64,000 nucleotides of DNA from Pachyseris speciosa (lineage: Eukaryota; Cnidaria; Anthozoa; Scleractinia; Pachyseridae): positions 311,001 to 375,000 of the forward strand of contig JAEMWC010000106.1 in NCBI GenBank assembly GCA_016490735.1, written 5' to 3'. How positions within the stretch are numbered: the first letter of the stretch is position 1; every line of letters starts with the position of its first letter. Of this stretch, positions 21,182-31,167 are shown one piece after another. The notes beneath the pieces were generated by a model. That model had not been told where the DNA came from and did no database searches. It saw only the letters and a list, made by a program, of their open reading frames with translations. The position numbers and the translations under genes were made by a program.

Positions 21182-21430
21182 GTTTCAGAACATAGCAACG
21201 CGACCGGACATTATCCGCTCTGGGACGAAGTTAAATTTATTTACCGAGACCCACATAGGTACACCCGTAGGGTTAAAGAGGCTATTCACATAAGACTTCA
21301 CCCTAACAACATCAACAGGGACAGTGGAATTGAAATTCCTGAAGCGTGGATGCCCACGATCAAACAACACAACAGCCGATCAGTACCAAAGCGGACCGCT
21401 GAGGGAACAATTTCTAGTCTGAACGAATAG
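21182..21430 (+). pseudogene. Penelope-like element C-terminal coding fragment
   Basis: The plus frame reads HYPLWDEVKFIYRDPHRYTR, then RVKEAIHIRLHPNNINRDSG and IEIPEAWMPTIKQHN, ending at TAG 21428-21430. This matches the well-conserved C-terminal tail of animal Penelope-like retroelements, downstream of the GIY-YIG domain. Only about 80 codons survive. No RT or nuclease core is present. Confidence 0.82.
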
Positions 21431-21532
21431 GATCGAAATCCTCCAATCAAAAACAGCCTAAGCGAGGATCGAAACGCACCAATCACCACCAACCACGGTG
21501 CTTCTTATACTCACACGTAGCCAGTCGACACC

Positions 21533-21577
21533 ATCGCCTGATGAAGACCAGCAGTATAGCGGTCGAAACGTCGCGAT
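21533..21577 (+). ncRNA. Penelope-type hammerhead ribozyme
   Basis: Stem I ATCGC/GCGAT (21533-21537 and 21573-21577) closes onto CTGATGA (21538-21544). Helix II is GACC/GGTC with an inner GC/GC. It is followed by GAAAC, a two-base-pair stem III (ACGT) and a predicted GTC cleavage after 21572. All core bases are kept. The position 3' of the coding fragment fits the family. Confidence 0.82.
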
Positions 21578-21751
21578 CCACATCTTTGTGACTCAATCGT
21601 GAGACAAAAGATTAACTCAGCTATCATTTGAAACCACGATGACGAACCCCTTTCATAATAATTTTCTTTTTATCTGTCTACTTTTGTTTTCGTTTTTTAC
21701 AACCTTAACTTCAAATAACTATTTTTTCGCGGACTGTTGATAAAAATTTGC

Positions 21752-21823
21752 AGCCCTGTGGGAGGTTCGAACTCCCGACCCCTGGTTTACGAGACCAGTG
21801 CTCTACCACTGAGCTAACAAGGC
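21752..21823 (-). tRNA. tRNA-Thr (CGT), minus strand
   Basis: Consensus 72-nt cloverleaf with anticodon CGT, D loop AGTGGTA, T arm GGGAG/CTCCC. The downstream flank on the minus strand has a T5 run. Confidence 0.9.
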
Positions 21824-22044
21824 GAGCTGTTGGAAAGACAACTAAAAACTAATGAAGTCACTAGTGTATTTAACTTTCTTTGCCAGGAGCCACTAAAGTC
21901 ACTAAAGAAAGTCCGAAAGAATTTCGTGTCAAACGAGAAGTCTACAAAATTCGAGAGGCTAATTTATAAGTAGAGAGAAACAGAGAAAGAACGAGCTTGG
22001 CCGTAAGTTTTTTTTTTTTCGGTCGGACACTTCCGAAAAAATTC

Positions 22045-22390
22045 AAAACTGGCTGACTGAGTGTAAGACTAGCTTAATGACTGACTGACTGACTGACTGT
22101 CTGGGTGTGTGACTGGCTGATAGACTGACTGACTGTCTAAGTGTGACTGCCTGTTGGACTGACTGTCTGACAGACTGACTGTCTGAGTGTATGACTGGCT
22201 GTTGGACTGACTGACTGTCTGACTGACTGACTGTCTGAGTGTGTGACTGGCTGTTGGACTGACTGATTATATGACTGACTGACTGTCTGAGTGTGTGACT
22301 TGCTGTTCAACTGACTGAATGTCCGACTGACTGACTCTCTGAGTGTGTGACTGTCTGTTGGACTGACTGACTAACTAGATTACTGGCTAA
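22045..22390. repeat. CTGA-type minisatellite
   Basis: A CTGA-module tract homologous to 6105-6510 and 17,410-17,785. With tRNAs 21752, 23018 and 23742 it shows that 21.7-24.2 kb is a third partial copy of the block. Confidence 0.92.
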
Positions 22391-23017
22391 TTGAGATTGG
22401 CCAACGTAATTGCTTTTGTTTGGTTGGTTGGTTTTTTTTGACGCCAAACCAGTGTTTTTTTCCCACTTTGTCTTCCCCGTCTTCCGAGTCTTGTTCTTCC
22501 AGTCTTTGCATTCTACATTGTGCCATCGTGCTTAACTTTTATACTTCTGCAGTCTCTATTTTCTCAGTAGGCTTTATTTTTAACTTTATTTTTAACTTTA
22601 TTTAAGTCTCAAATCTTTCTGTCCGAGCACAAAATAATGTTCTACTAATTGGGAAGACCGACTAAATAAAATCAACTCTTAATAAACAAGAATCAGATCG
22701 AATCAATGAAAACAGTTCAAGTGAATTTTCCACATCAACTTCAGCAAACACAGCATGTTCAATTGATCAAATTGCGACTTTCTATTGTGCTGCAAATAGG
22801 CCGACAGTCACTAATGCTTTTCGGATGTGTGCAACCGAAATCCAATTCAGTAAAAACACGTGACCTACGGACAAGCTTGTTCTTTCACTTTTTCTCTCTA
22901 CTTTCAAATCAGTTGCTCGGATTTTAATTATGTGACGTAAAATTCCTTTGGACTATCTCAAATGGTACCTAGTAACGAAAGTTAAATACATTAGTTTTCT
23001 TGTGCTTACGTCAGCTC

Positions 23018-23089
23018 GCCTTGTTAGCTCAGTGGCAGAGCACTGGTCTTGTAAACCAGGGGTCGGGAGTTCGAACCTCTCACAGGGCT
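23018..23089 (+). tRNA. tRNA-Thr (TGT)
   Basis: A complete cloverleaf matching 7118 in sequence, with anticodon TGT and T stem GGGAG/CTCTC. A T5 run follows closely. Confidence 0.88.
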
Positions 23090-23384
23090 ACACTTTTTAT
23101 CAACAGTACTAGTCTGCGAAAAATTAATTATTTCAAGTTAAGTTTGTATGAAACGAACTCGCTGCTAAGGCGGATAAAATGGAAAAACAATTTGAGGGTG
23201 CTGTTTTTTCCCATATTTTCTCTTCCCATCTTTAATTATTTGTTAACTAAATTTTGCAATACGTCTTACCTTCCAGTCAATCAGTTTAAGACCAACTGTC
23301 AAAGTAGGGGTTAAAAAAGTACTACCAAAGGGTGACAAGAAAATGGTGATTGTTGTTGTCCTTCCAGGGGCCGGTGCTATGCGA

Positions 23385-23485
23385 GATTTGACTGACCTAC
23401 GGATTGACGGACTGACTGTCTGACTGACTGACTGACTTTCTGGCTGTCTGACTTTCTGACTGACGGACGGACTAAGTGACTGACT
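23385..23485. repeat. CTGA-type spacer
   Basis: A CTGA tract preceded by GGGGCCGGTGCTATGCGAG without the hammerhead element. This is the uninserted allele of the unit. Confidence 0.85.
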
Positions 23486-23741
23486 GTCGTGACCTACGGC
23501 CAAGCTCGTTCTTTCACTTTTTCTCTCTACTTTCAAATCAGTCGCTCGAATTTTAAACAACGTGTGTGACGCGGAATTCTTTCGGACTTTCTCAAATGGT
23601 ACCTAGTAACGAAAGTTAAATACATTAGTTTTTTTGTGCTTACATCTTTCGGACTTTCTTTAGTTACTTCAGTGGCTCCTGGCAAAGAAAGTTAAATACA
23701 CTAGTGACCTCATTACTTTTTATTTTCCTTTCCATCAGCTC

Positions 23742-23813
23742 GCCTTGTCAGCTCAGTGGCAGAGCACTGGTCTTGTAAACCAGGGGTCGGGAGTTCGAAC
23801 CCCACACGGGACT
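23742..23813 (+). tRNA. tRNA-Thr-like (TGT), degenerate 3' end
   Basis: The anticodon arm (TGT) is intact. The T stem GGGAG/CCCAC and the acceptor GCCTTGT/ACGGGAC each have mismatches. Its 5' flank is a hybrid: plus-type flank joined to about 100 bp of the flank normally seen with minus units. Confidence 0.6.
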
Positions 23814-24390
23814 AAAGATTTTAACAACAGTCTGCAAAACATTATTTTAATTTAAGGTTATATGAAACGAAAACAAAACTAGTTGCCAAGGCAGATAAAA
23901 CGGAAAACAAATTTGAAGGTGCTGGGTTTTTTTTCCAGATTTTGTCTTCTCGTCTTTAGTTATTTGTAAAATAAATTTTCATTTCTCAGTTTTTTGCGTG
24001 TATTATGCAGTACGTCTTATCTTCCAGGCAATCAGTTAATGTCTACTGTCAAAATAAGGGTTAAAGAAGCACCACCAAAGGGTGAATAGGAAAAGACCAC
24101 TTAATTGTTGCTGTCCTTTCAAGGGCCGGTGCTATGCGAGATTTGACTGACTTACTGGGTGACTGACTGGAAAGAACAGCAACAATTACCGTAAAAGCTC
24201 TATTCAGCCTTACTCCGGGGGTGGGGCTTATTCGATTTCTGGCCTCGTTAATGGGGACCTTATTAGAGAGGGGGGCTTAATATAAACAAATAAATAAATA
24301 TACATAGCCAGAGAAAATATGGTGGAAAACAGCACCCTCAGAAACATTTTCCGTTTTATCTGCCTAGTTTTGCTTTCGTTTCTTACAGCC

Positions 24391-24960
24391 TTAAAGTGCT
24401 ACTACAATCAGAACATCACTTGTTTTTTTTTCTTCAAATTTCGAAGGTGTGTTTGCTTAATACCCGACTCGCAAAATTTCAAGCTTTAATTTCAAGCAGA
24501 AGACTGTTTACTTTGAGTACAACGTTTTAACTTAATGGTCCGCCATTACTCACTAACTGACCGAATAGGCCTTGGAGAGCTAGATCCAGGATAAAATGAC
24601 GTCATTTACTCACTGGTTTAAAATTGCAGTGTGTGAATGCAGCTTTCTGAAGTATGCAAAGCACGAGTTTGAGGGTCTGAAAGCTCAAAATTCCCGTGCT
24701 GCATACTAAATCAGCCGGGTTTACACACACTGCATTTTTACGCTTGTGAGCTTTTACGTCATTTTGTCCTCGATCCAGTTCTCTCAAGATTTTGAAGTTA
24801 GTAATGGCGGATCACTAAATAGAAATATTTCAGTCAAAATAAAAAACTAACTTCTCTAGATTAAAGCTTCATATTTCGCGAGTCGGTTGTTTAAGCAAAA
24901 CACACTTTCGAAATTTGAAGAAAAAAGACGAGTGATTTTCTGATCGTAGTAGCACTTTAA
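24391..24960. mobile_element. 570-bp foldback/MITE with long inverted repeats
   Basis: The left end TTAAAGTGCTACTACAATCA is mirrored by the right end (GTAGTAGCACTTTAA), and the match continues inward imperfectly through CAAATTTCGAAG and the AGTTAGTAATGGCGG region. It interrupts a minus-type unit at a TTAA-containing site. No ORF of note; probably a non-autonomous DNA transposon. Confidence 0.8.
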
Positions 24961-25003
24961 CTTAAAATAATGACCTTTTTCGCCGACTGTTGAAAAAATT
25001 CTT

Positions 25004-25075
25004 AGCCCTGTGGGAGGTTCGAACTCCCGACCCCTGGTTTACGAGACCAGTGCTCTGCCACTGAGCTAACAAGGC
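25004..25075 (-). tRNA. tRNA-Thr (CGT), minus strand
   Basis: Consensus 72-nt cloverleaf, anticodon CGT, D loop AGTGGCA, all stems paired, T6 terminator on the minus strand. Confidence 0.9.
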
Positions 25076-25387
25076 GAGCTGATGCAAAGTCAACAAAAAC
25101 TAATGAGGTGACTAGTGTATTTAACTTTCGTTGCCAGGTGCCACTAAAGAAAGTCCGAAAGAATTGCGTGTCAAACGCGTTGTTTACAAAAATCGAGCGG
25201 CTAATTTGCAAGTACAGAGAAAAAGTGAAAGAACGAGCTTGTCCATAAGTCATTTGTTTTATTTTTTTTCGGTCGGACACTCCCCAGTTACTTAGCCTCC
25301 AGGCTCTATATATGTACTCATTTAATTTTTATATGTTAATTTCTGTGTATGTGTTAAATTTGTAAAGTGCAAGAGCGAAAAAAAAAA

Positions 25388-25440
25388 GTGTTGTTGTTGT
25401 TTTTGTTGTTGTTGTTGTTGTTGTTCTTTTTGTTGTTGTT
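25388..25440. repeat. TTG trinucleotide microsatellite
   Basis: An imperfect GTT run in a spacer. The next 100 bp match array flank. Confidence 0.85.
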
Positions 25441-25534
25441 GAAAAACCCAGTGTCGGCCGATTTGCAGTACAATAGAAAGTCGCAAATTGGTCAACTGAG
25501 CATGTGTTAAAATACAATCACTCTGACCACTCTC

Positions 25535-25895
25535 AGTAAGTCACTCAGCCAGGCTGACTGGCTGGCTGGCTAGCTGAGTGTCTGTTTGTCTGACTGTCTG
25601 ACTGTCTGACTGTTTGATTGACTGGCCGACTGGCTGATTGGCTGATTGACTGACTGGCTGACTGACTCTAGCTGCTAAGGCGGATAAAATGAAAAATTAA
25701 ATTAAAAAAAGTTACAAAAGCACAACCAAAGGGTGACAAGAAAATGGTCATTGTTGCTGTCCTTCCAGGGGCCGGTGCCATGCGAGATTTGACTGACTGA
25801 CGGACTGAATGTCTCACTGACTGACTGACTGACTGACTGACTGACTGACATGCTGACTGCATGTCTGATAGTCTGACTGGCTGACGGACCTAGTG
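25535..25895. repeat. CTGA-type simple repeats
   Basis: Two CTGA/CTGG tracts (25,535-25,672 and 25,785-25,895) separated by a remnant of a unit 3' flank. Confidence 0.88.
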
Positions 25896-26041
25896 ACAGC
25901 TCTTTCACTTCTCTATCTACTTTCAAATCACCCGCCCGAATTTCAAACAACTTGTGTGACGTGGAATTCTTTTGGATTTTGTTAAGTGGTACCTGGTAAC
26001 AAAAGTTAAATACATTATATTTTTCGCGGTTGCATCAGCTC

Positions 26042-26113
26042 GCCTTGTTAGTTCAGTGGGAGAGCACTGGTCTCGAAAACCAGGGGTCGGGAGTTCGAAC
26101 CTCCCACAAGGCT
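26042..26113 (+). tRNA. tRNA-Thr body with Ser anticodon CGA
   Basis: The full cloverleaf has a perfectly paired acceptor GCCTTGT/ACAAGGC, T arm GGGAG/CTCCC and a T5 terminator. The anticodon loop is CTCGAAA, giving CGA (Ser, UCG). Real Ser tRNAs have a long variable arm, which this lacks, so it is a mutated Thr copy. D stem GTTC/GAGC has one T-G. Confidence 0.8.
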
Positions 26114-26455
26114 AGAATTTTTATCACAGAAAAAAGTTTGGAGGTGCTGTTTTATTTTTCAGATTTTCTCTTCCCGTCTTTAGTTATTTGTAAAATAAAT
26201 TTTCATTTCTCACTTTTTTGCATGTATTATGCAGTACGTCTTATCTTCCAGGCAATCAGTTGATGTCTACTGTCAAGTAAGGGTTAAAGAAGCACTACCA
26301 AACGGTGACAAGGAAATGGCCATTTAATTGATGTTGTCCTTTAGGGGCCGGTGCTATGCGAGATTTGACTGACTTACTGGGTGACTGACTGGAAAGAACA
26401 GCAACAATTACCGTAAAAGCTCTATTCAGCCTTCCTCCGGGGGTGGGGCTTATTC

Positions 26456-29417
26456 TAACCTGCGATCAGGCTCTATTTTCGTTCCGATGGTAAACCTTTC
26501 CCGCGGGAAAGGCGAAACGAAAAATAGAGCCTGATACAAGTCTTCCACGGAACGTCTACCGCCCACTTTTTTGATTGATTGACATTTTTCAAAATCAGCC
26601 AATCACAGTTACTTCCGTTACGCGAGCCCTCGCGCGTGAAGTGATGTGGAATGAAGACGACGCCATTTTTGTTTTGCGAATGCCTTGTCCCACATGGTTC
26701 ATTGTTGTTGGGGAATATTTGCGGTTTTAGGCCCAAAGTAAGCGCTTATAACGTACAAATTTTATGAACGCTGGGAAAGGCGATATGTATCTCCAAGGCC
26801 TATGTGATGATGTCGGTTGAAGGAAGCCGAGGTGATTAATATTGTCGATGTATTTTATGTCTTCCCTTCGAAATACAATAGTAAAGACTTTTTTAGTAAA
26901 GAGCCGAGAGTGTTGTTTTATTTGAGTTGTGGAGAAACAGGATTTTGCCGTTCACTCGTTTATTAAGTTTTAGCTTTTGCAGCTCGCTTACCTTTAATTT
27001 GAACAAATGAATAAATGTAGTTCGGCCTTGATGTATTCTTTTAATGTAATTTAATTTATAAAACAAATTCTGTAGTATTACTAAAACGCTGGTGGTACAC
27101 TGTTGTTGAACTCATTCAGCGGGATAACAAAATGATTTTTTCTCAAGTGCTTGGCTTCTAAGTAGCCATTTTTATTAACCACTTCCTTAGCTGTTTATCA
27201 GAGGCTCCAAGTTTGATAGGTATATTGATAGATAACTTTATTCAGTGGATGAGAGGTATTTATACACTGGATTGCTAATTATCCACTGGAAAAATATCTG
27301 AAATTTTTAAATGTAGCATGAACCTGTGATCCTTGATTCAGTGAAAGGTAGAATCAACTAGCCTGAAGGGCAATTGGATAAATCCAACCCATTGTTGTCT
27401 TTGCATGCTGACCATGACTGAGCAGAAACAGTAGTAGTAAATATATGGGTGGCTGATGGATTACCCAGTCTCTCTAAATACACCTATTTACTCCTCTCTA
27501 AGGGGGAAGCCAAGCCTCCTCTTGCCAACAAGTCTTTTAATAGTGAGGGGAAAAAGGGAAACAAGCCATTGGATTTCCAAATGCAACAACTAAATTTTTC
27601 ACTGAAAATGGTTCTGAAATCACTATTGGGAAACATCACAAAAAGATCAGCACAGAGGGTGGCACGTTCCCTTGGAGATATTTGCTATGTTATCAGTCAG
27701 TCATAAGGCCTCTGGGAAACAGGTGGTTGGTCTACCACCCAACCTTGACCCCGAGATGTATGTTAAGACAGAGCACAGAATTTGGGAACTATGCCGCTTA
27801 CTCTTTTCATCAAGTATGTAGGTTCTTTCATGTACCCTTCATGTTTAAATTACGTGTAAGGGTGAAGAGGCCAATAGACTATAATCTCACTAACCAATGA
27901 CCTGATCATCTGACCTGAGACAGATGTTGAGAACCCAGCCAGCTTGGTCCAAACAATTATTTTAATTAACACCATGGTTTGCTGTCTGGTCTGGGATTCA
28001 AACCAGCAACCTGTTCCTCAGCAGTCCAGTGCTGGGCAGTATGCTGTTATTCTGTAATTCATTAACTGCACGGAGAAACAACTTGGTAGGAGAGGTAAGT
28101 AAGGACATCTAGCTTTCATCAGGTTAATCTTTCATTAATTCAACAAAGGCCTGTAATGCTTATGCAGTACAACAGTCTTTGTGGTGCATTTCAAACTACT
28201 GCACCTTGCACTGGTAATTTTGGCAATGGGAGTTCAGTCATGTTTTACATTTTTGTGGAGGATGTAAGTGACCTTTTCATTCAACAACAACAACAACAAC
28301 AACAATTTACTCCTTTAAGCTCTATTCAATTTATTTCCTCTATTCTCATGTAGATTTCTCTTGCTACAATTTACGTTGGGGTTTCAAATAAGTCACTGGT
28401 TTTTCTGAGTTGAATGTATGACTATCAAGAAGATAATTGGCACTTTTATGCTGTCCTCAAGAAATTTTGTTAAGTAACAATTCAATTTAAGCTTAAATTT
28501 AATTTGAAAAGCCTGTTTAAATTTATAAACTAAATCAACTTGACTGACGTCCATTGTGAAGTTACTGAAAGCCCTTCCATCGTACTTTTTCTATGGCCGG
28601 TCATTCTGCTATTTGTGTGATTTTTTTATATCAACATCAAGACACATGTATTTTATTACTCCCTAAAAAGAAAAACTTTATTCTTGGTGGTGTGAATTAG
28701 CCATCAGTGTTTTATTTATGTTGTTGTTCCAGAGGAGAACATACATGCAAACGATAATAGATAACTTTACGGCCTTACGTAAATGAATGGTACAAAACAA
28801 ATTTAAAAGAACTTGCATTATGCTTTCAAAATGTTTGTCCATTGAATGAGTGTCTTCTTTCGCATCCTAACATCGAAACCAATGAGTCTATGATCTTGTA
28901 CTTATCAACTGAGCTTCGATGTGTCTTGCTTCTCGTTGAATTGTTCTTGAATACAAACCTGCCAGCTTCCAAGTCTTTATACTGTTGTCCAGCTTTCACA
29001 AACACGAAAGAAGCAACTCGTCAGAACGCTTCGTCTTTATCATTCTTCATGAAGATCATTCCGCGAATCTTTCAAGTGAATCCAGTATGTACATCAAAAG
29101 CAAAACTAATAAACTTTTCCCTCTCCGCTAATTTAGATGAAAATAGAAAGACTCTGTTGTTTTGTGTTATAAAACTAAAAACAACTTGAGATTTCTCACT
29201 GTCCGTAATGGCGGCTCAGTCGCGAGAGGATTTCGCGAGAGCCTCGCGAACACGCATCTCAGTGACGTCCGGTTATTGAATCAGCCAATCAGATTTCGTC
29301 CAAATTCTGGACGAAGCCACAGACTCCCGTAAGACTTTGTATCAGGCCCAAATTGTAGCGAGCGCCCGCGTAAGACGACACAAGAGCGATGCTTCAATTG
29401 GGCCTGATCGCAGGTTA
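26456..29417. mobile_element. 2.96-kb non-autonomous DNA transposon, Mutator-like
   Basis: The ends are TAACCTGCGATCAGGC and its complement. Further inward both ends show GCCTGATAC and CCAATCA-type blocks, so the inverted repeats are long and imperfect. GGCTTATTC is duplicated on both sides (26447-26455 and 29418-29426) and removing the element restores the array sequence. A 9-bp duplication is typical of Mutator-like elements. The interior has only short open frames and a CAA run at 28,284; I see no transposase. Confidence 0.82.
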
Positions 29418-30023
29418 GGCTTATTCAATTTCTGGCCTCCTTAACGGGGAGCTTATTAGAGAGGGTTGGAGGCTTATTTCAAATCTAAAACACGCCGTTT
29501 TCGTTTTAAAATAGTGTCTTTTACAAAACTGAAAAAGCTGCAGTGAAACTTTATTATTTAATGAAGATAAGTTAACAGTATCGTGTTTGAGTGTATATTT
29601 GTTTAAAAACTGGGCCTTATGGAGTGGATCTCGTAAGAGGGAATAGGAGGGTGTAATTACAAACTCTCATATCCCAAAAGGGACAGGGGACTTATTAGAG
29701 AGGGGGACTTATTACAAAAACCCACTTCCAAACGCGCGTTTCATTAGAGAGGGGGTTTAATATGTCACCCTTTGGTAGTGCTCTTTTAACCCTTACTTTG
29801 ACAGTAGGTCTTAAGTGATTGACTGGAAGATAAGACGTACTGCAAAATACATGCAAACAGGTAAGAAATGAACGTTTATTTTACAAATAAATAAACATGG
29901 CCAGAGAAAATATGGTTGAAAACAGCACCCTCAGAAAAACATTTTCCGTTTTGTTTTCGTTTCTTACAACTTTAATTTAAAATAATTATTTTTTCGCAGA
30001 CAGTTACGTTGATAAAAATGTTT

Positions 30024-30095
30024 AGCCCTGCGGAAGGTTCGAACTCCCGACCCCTGGCTTACGAGACCAGTGCTCTACCACTGAGCTAACAAGGC
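30024..30095 (-). tRNA. tRNA-Thr (CGT), minus strand
   Basis: The last array copy. Acceptor GCCTTGT/GCAGGGC with a T-G, T stem GGGAG/CTTCC, anticodon CGT, T5 terminator. It lies 1.1 kb upstream of the first peptidase gene. Confidence 0.85.
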
Positions 30096-30414
30096 GAGAT
30101 GATGCAAACACAAAAAACTAATGAGGTCACTAGTGTATTTAACTTTCGTAGCCAGGAGCCACTAGAGTCACAAAAGAAAGTCCGAAAGAATTTCGTGTCG
30201 AACGAGTCGTTTATAAAATTCGAGCGGCTAATTTGTAAGTAGAGAGAAAAAGTGAAAGAACGAGCTTGGCCGTAGGTCATTTTTTTAAATAATGTTTTTG
30301 GTCGAACACCGAAAAACCCAGTGTCGGCCGATTTTCAGCACACAAGAAACGTCGCAAATTGATCAATTGCACAAGAGTTACAACCAAAACCAAAGCAATT
30401 ACTCTGGCCAATCT

Positions 30415-30560
30415 CAGTCAGTCAAGACATTCAGCCAGGCTGACAATCTGTCTGACTTTCTGACTGGCTGACTGACTGTCTGACTGGCTGACTGACTGAC
30501 TGAATGAATGAATGACTGAGTGACTGACTGACTGACTGAGTGATTGACGGACTGGTTAGC
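30415..30560. repeat. CTGA-type simple repeat, end of array
   Basis: The last CTGA tract. From 30,561 to 31,167 I recognise no gene or repeat; it is the upstream region of the first peptidase gene. Confidence 0.88.
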
Positions 30561-31167
30561 TCACTGGACGAAGGTGTACTTGAAAGCCGTAATAGTTTCT
30601 CAAATGTATCTTTTCACCCAGGTTCATATCTAGTCTGATTGCAATCACCCTTTTTCTTACTGTCCTTCGATTACAATCAGCTCGCTCAGCGTAAACGACC
30701 CCATAAAGCCACCAGTGTGAAGGTGAAGAGAATGGGACGAGGTCTCTCCTCTTCGGCACGCGGCTCCCTCATCTAGTCCCAATTATTTTTGTCCACACTT
30801 CTCGCCCCGGCTCTGGCGGTGAAGGAAATTCAATCGTAGAGTCATAAAAGAAAATAAAATAAGCACTTGAAAATGTTCCAAAACTTTCCTTCGCTGTTCC
30901 CTTGGGTAAAATATTCTTGACAAGTGAATCCGTGACCTAAAACAGGTTGCGGTAAACATAATTCTCAAACACAGTGAAACACCAGTACCAGGGCGTAACT
31001 GGTAGCACAGCTTCATAGCCGGCCACAATCTCTTTCGACCGCACAACAGTTCACAGAAGGAAGAATATTTACGCCAAAAAGTTACTTTCCTTTGGTATAA
31101 GTGCGCGTCCGACAACTTTTATAGCAGTAAACCTTATGTTGGAAAGGATTATTGTTCATTATCAATA

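Larger units (their letters stand above)
21182..21640 (+). mobile_element. Penelope-like element 3' fragment
   Basis: C-terminal coding remnant plus non-coding 3' region with a hammerhead, as in Penelope-like elements whose terminal repeats carry such ribozymes. A weaker relic of the same 3' region (CCAGTCGACACCACCGCC) lies near 37,740. Confidence 0.8.

Noticed and set aside
27449..27900. Two short plus ORFs inside the 2.96-kb transposon as a captured gene or transposase
   Set aside because: I recognise no transposase motif, and the ORFs are short and overlap in different frames. They may be relics but cannot be supported.
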